Below the pieces are notes generated by a model. That model had not been told where the DNA came from and made no database searches. It saw only the letters and a program-made list of their open reading frames with translations. Position numbers and translations under genes: made by a program. From the NCBI GenBank assembly GCA_934045075.1, contig OW203724.1, positions 11,519,473 to 11,583,472 of the forward strand: 64,000 nt of DNA, given 5' to 3'. The stretch is from Yponomeuta sedellus (taxonomy: Eukaryota > Arthropoda > Insecta > Lepidoptera > Yponomeutidae). Shown in pieces: positions 42,419 to 53,524 of the stretch; the first letter of the stretch is position 1; the number at the start of each line of letters is the position of its first letter.

Positions 42419-44975
42419 GTGACATTTACGAAAAGTACAGCGATACTAAAAAAGGGTAAAATTCAAATCAAAGCGGAAAATAATGGCAGACTATATATAT
42501 TGAGAGTCGAAACAAAAACAGGTGAAGCACTGACAAATGAAGAAGAGTTAACATCGAATCTTTGGCACAGGAGACTATGTCATTTGAACAGAGTCAGCAC
42601 TATAGCACTTGGTATGCCAGTATCCAAGAGCATATGCACAGTTTGCAAGGAAGCAAAAGCCACACGTAACTCTTTTAAACCTGTACCACGACCAAGAACA
42701 AAACGTATTGGAGAAATGCTATACTGTGATATTGGAGGTCCAATAACCCCAAATAGTAAAGATGGTGAAAAGTATTACTTAACAATAATAGATGACTACT
42801 CACACTTTCTAGAGGTACATCTCTTGAAAGAGAAAAGTGAAGCAAAGAAGTATATAATACAATACATAAAGGGAATGTTAAATAACGGAATTCGTGTCTC
42901 AAAAATAAGAACAGATAAAGGCGGAGAATTTATAAATAGGGAATTACAAGAATTTTATGAAGAATTTGGTATAAGGCAGGAAACTACATGCGGCTACACT
43001 CCTCAACAAAATTCAGTCTGTGAAAGAATGAATAGAACACTATGTGATAAAGTAAGGGCCATGTTACTAGAGACAAATCTTCCAAAATATTTATGGGGAG
43101 AAGCAATAAGATGCGCAGCATTTATTATAAATAGATCGCCGACAAAAGCACTTTATGGAGATACCCCAGCCATGGTGAGATATGGGAAAAATCAACTTGA
43201 GAAGTTAAGAGTATTTGGATCACAAGCATGGAGTTAAATTTTTTCTCGACCCAAGAAACTAGAGCCAAGAGCAAGGCTTATGATCATGGTCGGATATGCT
43301 GGACCAGGATATCGACTATGGAATCCGAAAACGAATGAAATAGTAATATCAAGAGACGTGAAGTTTGATGAGTCAAAGTTTAGATATAATGAAGATAATA
43401 AAATGGAAGAAGCGTATAAAAACTATGAAGAAGAAAGCTCATCGCATGATGAAGACAATAAAGAAAATTCAGATATCAACCAAGAAGAAGAATTGGATTT
43501 GTCAAATTACGAAGATACTGAGACTGAAAAAATTCAAGAACATCCACCAAAAAGGCAAACAAAACCACCAGTAAGGTTTAATGATTATGACTTGTCGAAT
43601 ATAGCTTATGCGCTAGTATCAGAAGATCCCACAAGTTACAAAGACGCTATACTTAAACAAGGTTGGCCAGAAGCAATAGAAAAAGAACTCGGTGCACATA
43701 AAACATTAGGCACTTGGGAAGTTGCTACGTTACCTCAAGGTCATAAAGCAATCGACACAAAATAGGTATTTCGTACCAAGCAGGATGATACAAAAAAGGC
43801 AAGATTAGTTGCTAAAGGATTTCAGGAAGAAAATACACTGAATGTATATTCACCAGTAGCCAGAATGACTACTATAAGATTGTTTCTGAACAAAGCTGTT
43901 CAGGAGGATATGCCTATTGTACAACTAGACATACCAACAGCTTTTCTTAATGGAGAATTAAAGTCAGATGTTTACATAAAATATCCAGAAGGTTTAAAAC
44001 AAGAAGCAGGAAAAGTCTTGAAGCTGAGAAAAGCTTTATACGGACTTAGAGAATCGCCACGTTGCTGGAATGAGAGATTGAGTAATTATTTGTTAAAAAT
44101 CGGATTCACCCAATCTCAACACGATTTTTGTCTTTATACTGCAGAAAATGTTTATGTTGTGATATTCGTAGACGATATATTAGTACTTGGCAACGGAAGT
44201 TGTGTCGTCAATAAACTGAAGGAAGAGTTTCAAGCAAAAGTATTCGGAGAACTGGATAAATTTTTAGGAATGGAGATAAAGAAAACTAAAAATGGAATGG
44301 AAATAAAACAAAAAGTTATAATAGAGAAGATTTTATTAAAGTTTAACATGCAAGATTGTAAAGGCATCAGTACACCGATGGAAGTTGGCCTGAATGTCGA
44401 CGAAAAAGAAGAGATCCTGACCAACATTCCATACACAGAACTTGTTGGTTCGCTTATGTATTTAGCCACAGTCAGTAAACCTGACATAGCATTCGCCACA
44501 GGATTCTTAAGTAGATATATGCATCGTCCTACAGCAACTCTGTGGAATGCCGGGAAAAGAATCTTGCGTTATTTAAAACAAACTAAAGACACCGGACTAT
44601 TGTTCAGAAGAGGGGATAAGAACATTTTAGAAGCTTTTTCAGACGCAGATTGGGCTGGTGACCGTATGGACCGTAAAAGCGTAAGCGGAAGCGCTATATT
44701 TCACAGCGGTTGTCTAATCAGCTGGTCTTCAAAGAAACAGTCTACAGTTGCGTTGTCAACTGCAGTCTGAATACGTAGCTGCTGCAGCGTCCGTTAGTGA
44801 AGTCGTATTTATTGTTGGAGTCTTAGAAGACTTAAAATGTGTTGTGAATTGTGAATTGCTAATTGACAATCAAAGCGCAATAAAAATGATCGAATGCTAC
44901 GAAAACAGTAAAAGGTCGAAACATATTGATATAAAAGTGCATTTTATAAAAGACTATTTACATAGTCTTTTATAA
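42419..44975 (+). pseudogene. Copia-2 integrase, RT and RNase H, broken
   Basis: Integrase at 42419-43237 (W-H-R-R-L-C-H-L, then T-V-C-K-E-A-K; D-I-G-G-P, T-D-K-G-G-E-F and P-Q-Q-N-S-V-C-E-R) stops at an in-frame TAA. The linker at 43280-43765 ends at a TAG where copia proteins have Trp (K-W-V-F). RT at 43865-44770 has I-F-V-D-D-I-L, and a frameshift follows in RNase H near 44760. RNase H at 44748-44975 is cut short at a hairpin. At least four lesions, yet the LTRs differ at one base. Confidence 0.88.
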
Positions 44976-44988
44976 AATGCACTTTTAT
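44931..44988. repeat. Perfect 26-bp hairpin at the end of Copia-2 RNase H
   Basis: The arms 44931-44956 and 44963-44988 are exact reverse complements with loop tttaca. The coding sequence for the K-V-H-F-I-K-D-Y region forms the left arm. The right arm replaces the rest of RNase H, as expected from a fold-back template switch. Confidence 0.9.
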
Positions 44989-45386
44989 TTACATTATTTA
45001 CATAAAGGCTTGATTTTGCCCAAATATATTATTTTGCAGCAATGAAAATCGGGCGGACATAATGACGAAGTCTTTATATAAGTACCAACATGAGTATTTA
45101 TGTCAAAAACTTTCATTGAATTTATTTGGTAACTCTTAAATGTGTGTTTAGATAAGTTTTACTGAGAATTTAGTTGATTTCATAAGTTTATAATTTTGGT
45201 TTGTTTATTTTGTCAGTTAGGTACTTATAAAGTGATAGGTCATTGACGTTGACATGTTTTGCTTTCTGTCTTTAAGAAGGGTTGCAAGTTTGTAAAAGTT
45301 AGAAAACTACTTTTACGTTTTATGTTTATTTCAAAGTGCAAGTTCAAGTTAATTTATAATTTAGGAGTATTGAACTTGAGCGGGGG

Positions 45387-45507
45387 TATTGGAATTACTC
45401 TGTGTAATATTAATCTGTACTCTCCCTCTGTCAAGGCAGCCTGCCGTCTGCAAGGGCTCTGCGAAATAAAATGCTGTAAAGTCCGCAAGCATGTTTTATT
45501 TCCAATA
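45387..45507 (+). repeat. Copia-2 3' LTR
   Basis: 121 bp, tattgg to ccaata, preceded by the purine tract gagcggggg. It contains the uninterrupted site ctgtgtaatattaatc that Copia-1 occupied in the 5' LTR. Confidence 0.93.
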
Positions 45508-45512
45508 AGAAA

Positions 45513-46077
45513 ATCACTAAACACTGTACAACAAGATACACACAGCTAGATATTGAAAAAAGTTAAAACACAAATTTTAAACTAGAAAACTTTAAATAGG
45601 TAGGTAATAATTATGTGCCGCGTTCCGCCATGACATTTGTTGAGTGAGTTTTCAGTTTGACAGCAAAGAAAGAGTAAGTCGTAGATTTACTCCCTCTACG
45701 GAGTGAGTAGTATTATAGAGTGAGACAAATATATGTCCACCATTAAAACGGGGCTAAATGCGAACAAATAATTCAAAGTTCCTACTTGCGCTAGGCTGCG
45801 TGGAAGAAGTAAAACTATAGAGCAAGCCACAGCGCACACATACAAGTTTTAAATGAAACTAACTTCGTGGCGATCATGGGTGAGAAAGAGATAGAGTAAA
45901 CAGCAAAAGTGTAACTACTTTTTTGTTTGCCCCCAGTGTCAAGTTGACGTTTCTGGGGGCAAACAAACGACAAGATTTTCAAAATGTAATCATATTTAAC
46001 GCTACGCTAGCCGTTTCGAAGAACAACCGTGTATTTGTGAAATGATATATTAAAAGTGACCTAAATAGAGAAAGTAT
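45513..46077. promoter_or_regulatory. Divergent promoter between THAP genes 1 and 2, left arm
   Basis: Intergenic DNA between the two head-to-head THAP genes, now cut off from gene 1 by the copia insertion. It has a hairpin (45922-45936 with 45953-45967) whose loop contains the palindrome gtcaagttgac. The hairpin is kept in the right arm at 55455-55505. Bidirectional promoter activity is inferred from layout only. Confidence 0.5.
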
Positions 46078-47700
46078 GGTGAATTGTAGTGTACTCGTAT
46101 GCAGAAATCGTTAAGAAAGAGCTTTGGGGGAAGTTTCCTTTCATAGGTAAGTAATGATTGTGTTTCAATTATTGTTAAGCCCAAAGTTGCCTTAAGTTGA
46201 GTATTTTAGTTAAGTTTCAACTAGTAGCTTTGCAACTAGTCCGTAAGAAAAGCAATTTAATAGAATTTACTTTCCTAACCTAAAAGACCGAAGAGTAAAA
46301 AAATGTTGCCATCCGTTTATGTCGAAAATCCCGATCATTACATAAGTATTCCCTAAGAAGGCTGCTAAAAAAACAGTACGTTTTCAAAACCTTTGTTTTA
46401 TTACTTTATAGTAAACAATCCATTAAACATAAACACACAATTTTTAGGTTTTTATTTATCCCCGTAAAGGTTTTTACTGTAATGTTATTATTACTGCTCT
46501 TGTTTGAGAAAAATCCACACAACACCCATAGCGCACCCATATGTTGTTTTGCCAAAAGTGTGCCGTTTAGAGTTTCATTGCTCAGCCTATTTGGGATCTT
46601 TGTTTTAATAAGATTGACTGCACTGAAGCAGCGTTCATAATCTGTGTCACAATAACGAGTAACCGGTAACGTCTAACATTAGTTAGATTTACCTTAAGGG
46701 TTGGTACTTAGTAGGTAAAAGAATAAATAGTGCTATGTTGGTATTAGTACTTTGGTTGAATGAAATCTAAAAAAAGTCGTATGTTTACGTACGATTTCTG
46801 CCCCTGGATCGTACATGCAAAATAAATGTAAAACATCGTAGGAATACGATTTAAATCGTAATCATTACTTAACTCGAAGTCCCAGACTTGTCCTTGACCG
46901 ACGGCTTGTCCTTGTACAGATATTAAGTTACAAACGTAATCAAAATATACTATGAATCTTTAATACTTAATGTATCGTTATTAAAAATCAATGTACCTAA
47001 AACTATAACCCGGGCTTGGCCCCTGCGGTGCAGGAAGAAACCCGTGCCCCAGGGATAAGGACATACAAGGGTTGATATCGAAATCTATAATCAAAACAAT
47101 AGACACAGAAACATTACGGCTACAGCACTGAATTATCAAATATTATATCCTGATGGTTTGTTAGATAGCTGCATCGCATTTCTATGTGACTTGTTGCCCA
47201 TATAATTTTTCAGCATTCATTCCACTCAGCAGAAAATGTGTCAACTCGAATTTATCGCAAGAACCCTTTCGGTCTTTTTGTGCATTCTGCCGCAAGCACT
47301 GTGCCCTTGAATTCAGTATAGAATTCAAATTTGAATTTGTATCAATCAATCTCGTACAATACCGTCTAGCCGCGATTGTTTATTAGGTAAAACGTAATTA
47401 CCTTATTTCCCTAATAAATAATAGACCCGTTCAATATACAACTATGTATGAGTATTGCGAATAATAAGGAATACTAAAGTTATTACTTATTATATTTTAA
47501 TGTATTACAATATTTATTAATATTAGCAATGTTTCTATTCCAGATTTCTTCAAAATAGTCCTTTTCTGGAAAAATGGGTGCTAGCATTTAGAAGAGAGAA
47601 CTGGTCAACTCCATCAAATGCTCGAATATGCTCTCTACATTTCGACAAAATGTACATTTTGGTGGTCTGAGGTACCCTTCGAAAAAATTTTTATATGGTG
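46078..47700 (+). pseudogene. THAP-domain gene 2, left-arm copy
   Basis: Exon 1 starts at 46078 with M-V-N-C-S-V-L-V-C-R-N-R, the paired cysteines of a THAP finger, then an in-frame TAA, and continues in frame to S-F-H-R at a GTAAGT donor. Exon 2 near 47545-47690 encodes W-V-L-A-F-R-R-E-N-W-S-T-P-S and R-I-C-S-L-H-F, the distal C-x2-H of the same finger, followed by a stop. The TAA is shared with the right-arm copy. Further exons, if any, are cut off by Copia-3 at 47816. The short frame at 47186-47386 is intronic. Confidence 0.6.
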
Positions 47701-47815
47701 AATTTTTATATGAAAAAAACTTATTAATAAAACAGTTTATGATTGTATTCCATTGGTGGTCCTAGATAGCGTCCCTAAGCGCATTAACTTGAAAATTTTA
47801 AACGTGTAAAATAAA

Positions 47816-48082
47816 TGTAACGAGTATGCATACCACTCCTATAATATACTCTTTGGTTATGCAGCCTCATTGTCATAGACTAATTGTCAGTGAGTCAATG
47901 TCTATTGCGTTGCCTAGATACGTCTATGTTATTTTTTAGTCTTCTTGACAAACGTCTGTCTTGTAAAAACTCTTGTCAAGTATTGTTTGTTGATTTTCTC
48001 CATAAATAAAACACTAGGTATTTTATCGTAATATTTCGTTTATTTTCACGGCAAACACACAACAATTCCACAAGAATTCACA
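47816..48082 (+). repeat. Copia-3 5' LTR
   Basis: 267 bp with AATAAA-type signal (ccataaataaaac near 48000). Differs from the 3' LTR by a 22-bp gap after gcatac and by at least one substitution (ttagtcttc versus ttattcttc). Confidence 0.9.
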
Positions 48083-48094
48083 TGGTAGCAGAGC
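48083..48094 (+). promoter_or_regulatory. Copia-3 primer-binding site (3' end of initiator tRNA-Met)
   Basis: tggtagcagagc is complementary to the CCA-ended 3' terminus of insect initiator tRNA-Met (...CUCUGCUACCA). This is a different part of the same tRNA from that used by Copia-1 and Copia-2. Confidence 0.8.
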
Positions 48095-48138
48095 GATGAA
48101 GATATTTTAACGGCTCGCCAGGTAAAACTGGAAGAAAA

Positions 48139-51100
48139 ATGTCAGTCGTTAAAATACAACCCTTGTCTAGAGAAAATTACGATACGTGGGTAATACATGC
48201 CAAAGCATACCTAGTAAAGAACAAACTATGGAAATACATCATCAAGGCACCGACAGCGTCAAAATCACAGGATGAAACCAGCACTCAAGATGGAATCGAG
48301 GAAGATGAAATCGCAAAATCAGAGCTGTTACTACTCATCTCGGCATCCGAATTAAAACAAGTTAAAAACTGCAAAACTGCAAAGGATGTTTGGGATACAT
48401 TGCGATCAATCTACGCCAGTGCTGGACCAGCTCGCAAAGCAACATTGCTGAAACAAATTATCCTGACGAAACTAGGACCTAATGGTGACGTAAGAGAGCA
48501 TTTAAACTCATTTATGGACTATGTAGACAAATTAAAAGATCTAGGCGTTGAAATTAACAGCGATCTTTTGTCCATAATCATGTTGTACAGTCTCTCAGAT
48601 GAATACGAGAACTTTCGTATAGCCATCGAAACCCAAGACCAGTTGCTTAGTCCGGAGAAGCTAAAAATAAAGATTATTGAAGAGAGTGATGCCCGTAGAC
48701 GTAACACAGACTTCAGTGAAGCCAGCACCTCCAATAATGAAGCATTTTACGCATGTTGCAAGATCTGCAAGCGAAAAGGTAACATTTTCAAGCGTAAATC
48801 TCACAAGATCTGCACAAATTGTTGGAAAAATAATGCATCCGATAAGGAAAGGCCCAAAACTAACAAAAACTCCAACGTATGTGACAAAAATAATTTCACC
48901 CAGCTATGTCTCCTATCCAAGCATGCTGCAAACAACGTTTGGGTCCTTGATAGTGGATGTACCTCCCACATGACTTACCAGAGACACCTCTTTAAGACCA
49001 TGAAGAGTATATCAAGGAGATTAAGCTTTGCCACAGATGAAATAAAGGCTGAAATTAAAGGTACCGGAGTTGTACCTATCACTACAAAATGGGGATCATC
49101 TACAATAGCTACAAACCTCATGGATACGCTGTATGTACCAAGTCTCTGTACGAATCTACTGTCAGTCGGTAAAATTACAAACGCCGGTTGTTCAGTTGTC
49201 TTCACTAAAGACAAAGCAGTCATTGACAGTCCACAACACGGTACAGTCATAGTAGCTAAAAAGGAATCAGATGGCTTATACTACGTAAGGCCTGAGAAAT
49301 CGAAAGAAAGAAATAACTTAGCCAACGATGAAGTTCCAGAAACGAAGGTGAATACAAATTCAAGTACCTCCATGGAAGAATGGCACAAGAAGCTTGGCCA
49401 TATGAACGCCAAAGATATGAAGTGCGCCCTTAAGAATGGCCACTTGATCGGATTGGACTTTGATGCTAATGAAACATTACCCGAGTGTGAAGTTTGCATT
49501 CAAGCTAAAATGCATCGAGTACCAGCCCCACCACAAAGAACAACTCCTAGAACAATAGAGCGCCTACAAATTATCCACAGCGACGTGTGCGGTCCCATTA
49601 AAACGCCCACACTAGGCCAGAGCCGGTACTTTGTGTCCTTTATCGACGATTTTAGCAGATACTGCCGAGTCTACCTAATGAAAAATAAGAGCGAAGTACT
49701 CAACAAGTTCAAAGAGTTTAAGGAATTATCTGAAACCTTCACTGGGAATAAGATTAGATACTTACAATCGGACAATGGCACAGAATATGTAAATACCGAC
49801 TTCTCCAACTACCTCAAGCAAAACGGGATACAACGCCGACTGTCAGCACCGTACACGAGCCACCAAAATGGTCTCGCAGAACGCAAAAATCGCACACTAA
49901 CTGAAAAAGCGCGGGCGCTGCTACTCGAGGCAAAAGCTCCGTTACATTTATGGGGAGAAGCCATTCTTACTGCCAACTACTTGTCCAACAGAGCAGTCAA
50001 TCAAAGCATAGAAGGCATAACACCATTTGAAAATTGGGTGGGCAGAAAACCCTGTGTCAATCACCTTTATGTCTTTGGTGCCAAGACTTTCATACTAATA
50101 AAAGATTCTAATAGGCACAAATTTGCATCAAAAGCAATCCCTGGTATGTTTGCGGGATATTCGGAAACCTCGAAAGCATTCAGAATATACGTACCTACCA
50201 AACGCAAGGTATTCGTTTCGAAAGATGTCAGAGTTTTAAAGAAGATGTTCTACGAGCATAATGAACAGAACACTGAAATCCTGAATGACAGTACTGATGA
50301 TGCAAGTGAAAACTGGATTGAAATATACGATTCCCCTAAACAACAAAATAATGCACCACCGCGGCCAAACACGCTGAACACTGATCAACCACAACTAAAC
50401 TCAGACAGTAATGAAAACGCTGCTGAAAGTGATTACGAGTCTGCCCCTGAAGACGCAGATGAAAACGCAGATGGTACACATGATCGTGAGTCAACGTTGC
50501 CACCGCCACAGCATATACCACAGCCTGAAGTCAATGACGAGGATGATGAGCCTGATCCCCAACCTATACAAAATCCTGAATCTGACCACGACGAAGAAGA
50601 GTCTGAACCCGACCCCGTCCCAGATCTTCCCCGTCTAAGAGACAGAACACGTATAGTACCTCCCAAAAAAATTCGATGACTTCATCATGGCTGCTATTGA
50701 ATCTGAACGACCTGTGGAACCACGTACTTACAAAGAAGCCATGACCAGTAACAGCAAAGCTGAATGGCTGAATGCCATGCACAGTGAACTGACCTCGCTT
50801 GCCGAAAACCAAACTTGGGAACTGGTAGACTTACCGAAAGGCAGAAATCCCCTGCCCTGCAAATGGGTCTACAAGATAAAATTGAATCCCGACTGCACAG
50901 TCGACCGGTACAAAGCTAGGCTGGTTGTCAAAGGTTTTTCACAAAAACCCGGCTTGGACTATGATAAGACATTCAGCCCAGTGGTCCGCTTGAGCACTAT
51001 GCGAGCGGTACTAGGCTTAGCTGCTCAACAGAATATGGTTCTCCAGCAATTCGACGTGTCAACTGCCTTCCTTAACGGCTCTGTAAAAGAAGAGTTATAT

Positions 51101-52263
51101 ATGGCTCAACCAGAAGGCTACAGAGATGGCACAAAGAAAGTATGTCGATTGAAAAGAAGTCTTTACGGTCTCAAGCAGGCGCCCTTGTGCTGGAACGCTT
51201 GTATTTCAGAATACCTTATCGAATCTGGTTTCAAGCAAAGTACGCAAGACCCCTGCCTGTATATCAAAGATCAAGTGCTAATCGCACTCTATGTGGATGA
51301 CGGGTTGATTGCATCTGTCAATGAAAAGGCTGGTAGAGATTTTATCAATCAACTGAAAACCCGTTTCAAGATAACCACTAAGCCTGCTTCCTACTTTCTT
51401 GGCATGGAAATACACAAAGCCATAGATGGCACTATTACTGTTGACCAGAAAGGCTATACCAAAAAGATATTGGACAGATTCGGAATGTAAAACTGCAAAC
51501 CTGTTCCAACTCCTGCCATAAATGTTTCCCAAGCAGAACACGATAAAAATGACGCACCCGATGAAAGTAATTTCCCATACCGACAAGCTGTGGGTGCTTT
51601 AGCCTACTTAATGGTAGCTACACGGCCAGATATCAGTTATGCTGTGTCGTATCTCGGCATCTGGATAATCCAAGAAAGATTGATGTTTTGAACTTGAAGA
51701 GAATATTCAGATACTTGAAGGGGACAACAGATATGGGACTTATATTTAAAAAGACAGGAGATGACAAAACACTCCTAGCATACAGTGATTCCGACCATGG
51801 TGGTGATACTTCCACTGGCCATTCCACAACCGGAATGATTTTCCTCTTCTCTGGCCCCGTAATGTGGAAGAGTCAAAAACAAAACTCTGTCGCAGTTTCT
51901 TCCACTGAAGCCGAATTGATTGCCATGACTGAAACAGCGAAGGAATTAATTTGGTTAAAAGCATTGCTTGAAGAGATCACCAAATTACAAAATGTACCGG
52001 TGATATATGTCGACAATGAATCTGCAATAAAACTCGCTGAGAATCCTCCCTATGAGTACCACCGGAGAACCAAACACATAAAGTTGAAACACTTTTTCAT
52101 CCGTGAGTGTGTAGTTAATCAAGAACTCATAGTGAAACAAGTCCCAACAGAAATTCAGCTCGCCGACATGTTCACCAAGCCTTTGTTCGGCCCAAGACTC
52201 CTGCAGCTGTCCAAGAGAATTGGTCTGGAGAAGAATTGTTCCTCTTCTTTTTTTTCTTCGTAA
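48139..52263 (+). pseudogene. Copia-3 gag-pol, three lesions
   Basis: The first frame (48139-50679) covers gag, protease (V-L-D-S-G-C-T-S-H near 48947) and integrase (W-H-K-K-L-G-H-M; D-V-C-G-P; S-D-N-G-T-E-Y; Q-N-G-L-A-E-R). It ends at an A-run near 50668 that is one base out of frame with RT. RT (50687-51490) has F-D-V-S-T-A-F-L-N-G and L-Y-V-D-D-G and ends in a TAA after R-F-G-M. A small deletion near 51645 shifts frame again before RNase H (51688-52263; Y-S-D-S-D-H, S-S-T-E-A-E). The gag zinc knuckle has lost two ligands (C-K-I-C-K-R-K-G-N, with N for H and K for the last C). Confidence 0.9.
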
Positions 52264-52285
52264 CAATTCTTAAAAGTCAGGAGGA

Positions 52286-52574
52286 TGTAACGAGTATGCA
52301 TACACACAAGAGTGTGGAGCAAACACACTCCTATAATATACTCTTTGGTTATGCAGCCTCATTGTCATAGACTAATTGTCAGTGAGTCAATGTCTATTGC
52401 GTTGCCTAGATACGTCTATGTTATTTTTTATTCTTCTTGACAAACGTCTGTCTTGTAAAAACTCTTGTCAAGTATTGTTTGTTGATTTTCTCCATAAATA
52501 AAACACTAGGTATTTTATCGTAATATTTCGTTTATTTTCACGGCAAACACACAACAATTCCACAAGAATTCACA
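52286..52574 (+). repeat. Copia-3 3' LTR
   Basis: 289 bp, the longer of the two LTRs; contains acacaagagtgtggagcaaa, absent from the 5' LTR. Confidence 0.9.
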
Positions 52575-52578
52575 ATAT

Positions 52579-53215
52579 TTCGTGTATCGCTGAAGTTTTT
52601 GTAACTAGTTTGTTTGTTTACTTTGATAAATTACAAAGTGTTATCATTTTCAGCACCTGTTGCTATTGGTCCAGCAGGATTTGACCACAATTATTGTGGC
52701 CTGGAATCTCAGCATATCAGAAATATCCCGGTAAGTAGCATAGTTTACAAACATATTAATAATCAATAACGACTCAACTTTTTTTTACGATTTCAGCACC
52801 TGAATCCAAACCACCGATTGTTGAAGTTCGCTCAGATTGGACACCTCTATAGAAACACCAAATAGCTGCTGAAATAAATTCAATAGACCTTGACCACAAT
52901 TATTGTGAGTTGATAATAAATAATAAAATACTAATTTCATTTGTTTTATTGAAAACATTGATTTTTATTAGGCTAACTGCGAAGCCCCTGGATGATAATT
53001 TATCGATATCGATAAATGTAGTAATGTACGGTAGATAAGTAGTGGACGTCCCTATTGCACAGACAAGTTGATAAGTTGGTAGCACTTGTTTTTGACATTG
53101 CATTTTTGCTCTATTGGTTGGTATTGCTAACGGGGCTAAACTCATTACAAAAGCATATCGGGAGGTCCCGTCTCTTAAAACGTAGTGATTATATACTCTT
53201 TGGCTTTAGTTCTTA
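52579..53215 (+). pseudogene. Third, partial copy of THAP gene 1 (last exons)
   Basis: Corresponds to 56895-57540 of the right-arm copy: the exon with D-H-N-Y-C-G-L-E-S-Q, a GT donor (ggtaagt) kept here, then the last exon with D-H-N-Y-C and the hydrophobic tail. It has internal deletions and a premature stop. It abuts the Copia-3 3' LTR, lies in the loop between the inverted arms and points the same way as the right copy. Confidence 0.75.
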
Positions 53216-53524
53216 TCAGCCTAGCGCAAGTAGGAACTTTGAATTATTTGTTCGCATCGTAGATAGAGTAGAACTATAGATCAAGGCACAGTGTAACCGT
53301 TTTCACGTCGGTGAATATTATTTGTTTGTGTGCGTGAATGTTGCCACAGTAAAAGTGAATTGCCATAATGAGGGATAAAATATTTCAGTCGTTCATAGGC
53401 CATGAATAAAAATGCAGATTTAGTTTTGAATTTTATTAATCATACAGGTCTGACAATTGTTTGCAGAACGTAGCAAACGTTTTATAAACAATTGTCATTT
53501 TGTATAATTAAAAATACGTTTTAT
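53216..53524. other. Spacer between the third copy and the right arm
   Basis: Contains a short block (cagcctagcgcaagtaggaa) shared in reverse with 45760-45800, and an inverted repeat gacaattgtttgc ... ataaacaattgtc near 53451-53498. No coding signal. Confidence 0.5.

Larger units (their letters stand above)
36481..45507 (+). mobile_element. Copia-2 (Ty1/copia), host of the nested Copia-1
   Basis: The 121-bp LTRs begin tattgg and end ccaata. The 5' LTR is split by Copia-1 into 36481-36501 and 40961-41060; the 3' LTR is 45387-45507, with one mismatch between them. The target duplication is agaaa (36476-36480 and 45508-45512). The uninterrupted target is preserved in the right arm near 55840-55862. 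The primer site at 41061 follows the 5' LTR, and a purine tract (gagcggggg) precedes the 3' LTR. Its gag-pol is broken. Confidence 0.92.
34310..47815. repeat. Left arm of a large inverted duplication
   Basis: With the copia insertion at 36481-45512 and a 0.5 kb insertion at about 34346-34852 set aside, this DNA is the reverse complement of 53525-57535. Anchors: gagacgggacctcc at 34336 with ggaggtcccgtctc at 57509; the 12-bp-spaced start of THAP gene 1; the divergent promoter; and the ends ctagatagcgtccctaagcgc (47764) with gcgcttagggacgctatctag (53553). The arms total about 4 kb each and are perhaps 90-95% alike by eye. Each carries a head-to-head pair of THAP genes. Confidence 0.85.
47816..52574 (+). 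mobile_element. Copia-3 (Ty1/copia), defective, without target duplication
   Basis: LTRs 47816-48082 (267 bp) and 52286-52574 (289 bp) both start tgtaacgagtatgcatac and end aagaattcaca. The left LTR lacks 22 bp present in the right one. The primer site is at 48083 and a purine tract (caggagga) precedes the 3' LTR. The flanking pentamers differ (ataaa and atatt), and the right flank does not continue the left arm, so a rearrangement followed insertion. Confidence 0.9.

Noticed and set aside
47186..47386. Conserved 66-residue ORF, identical in both arms (also 53947-54147)
   Set aside because: It lies in the intron of THAP gene 2, and its conservation is explained by recent duplication of the arms.
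50336..50812. Minus-strand ORFs across the Copia-3 gag-pol
   Set aside because: They are shadows of an acidic, proline-rich linker in the plus-strand polyprotein.
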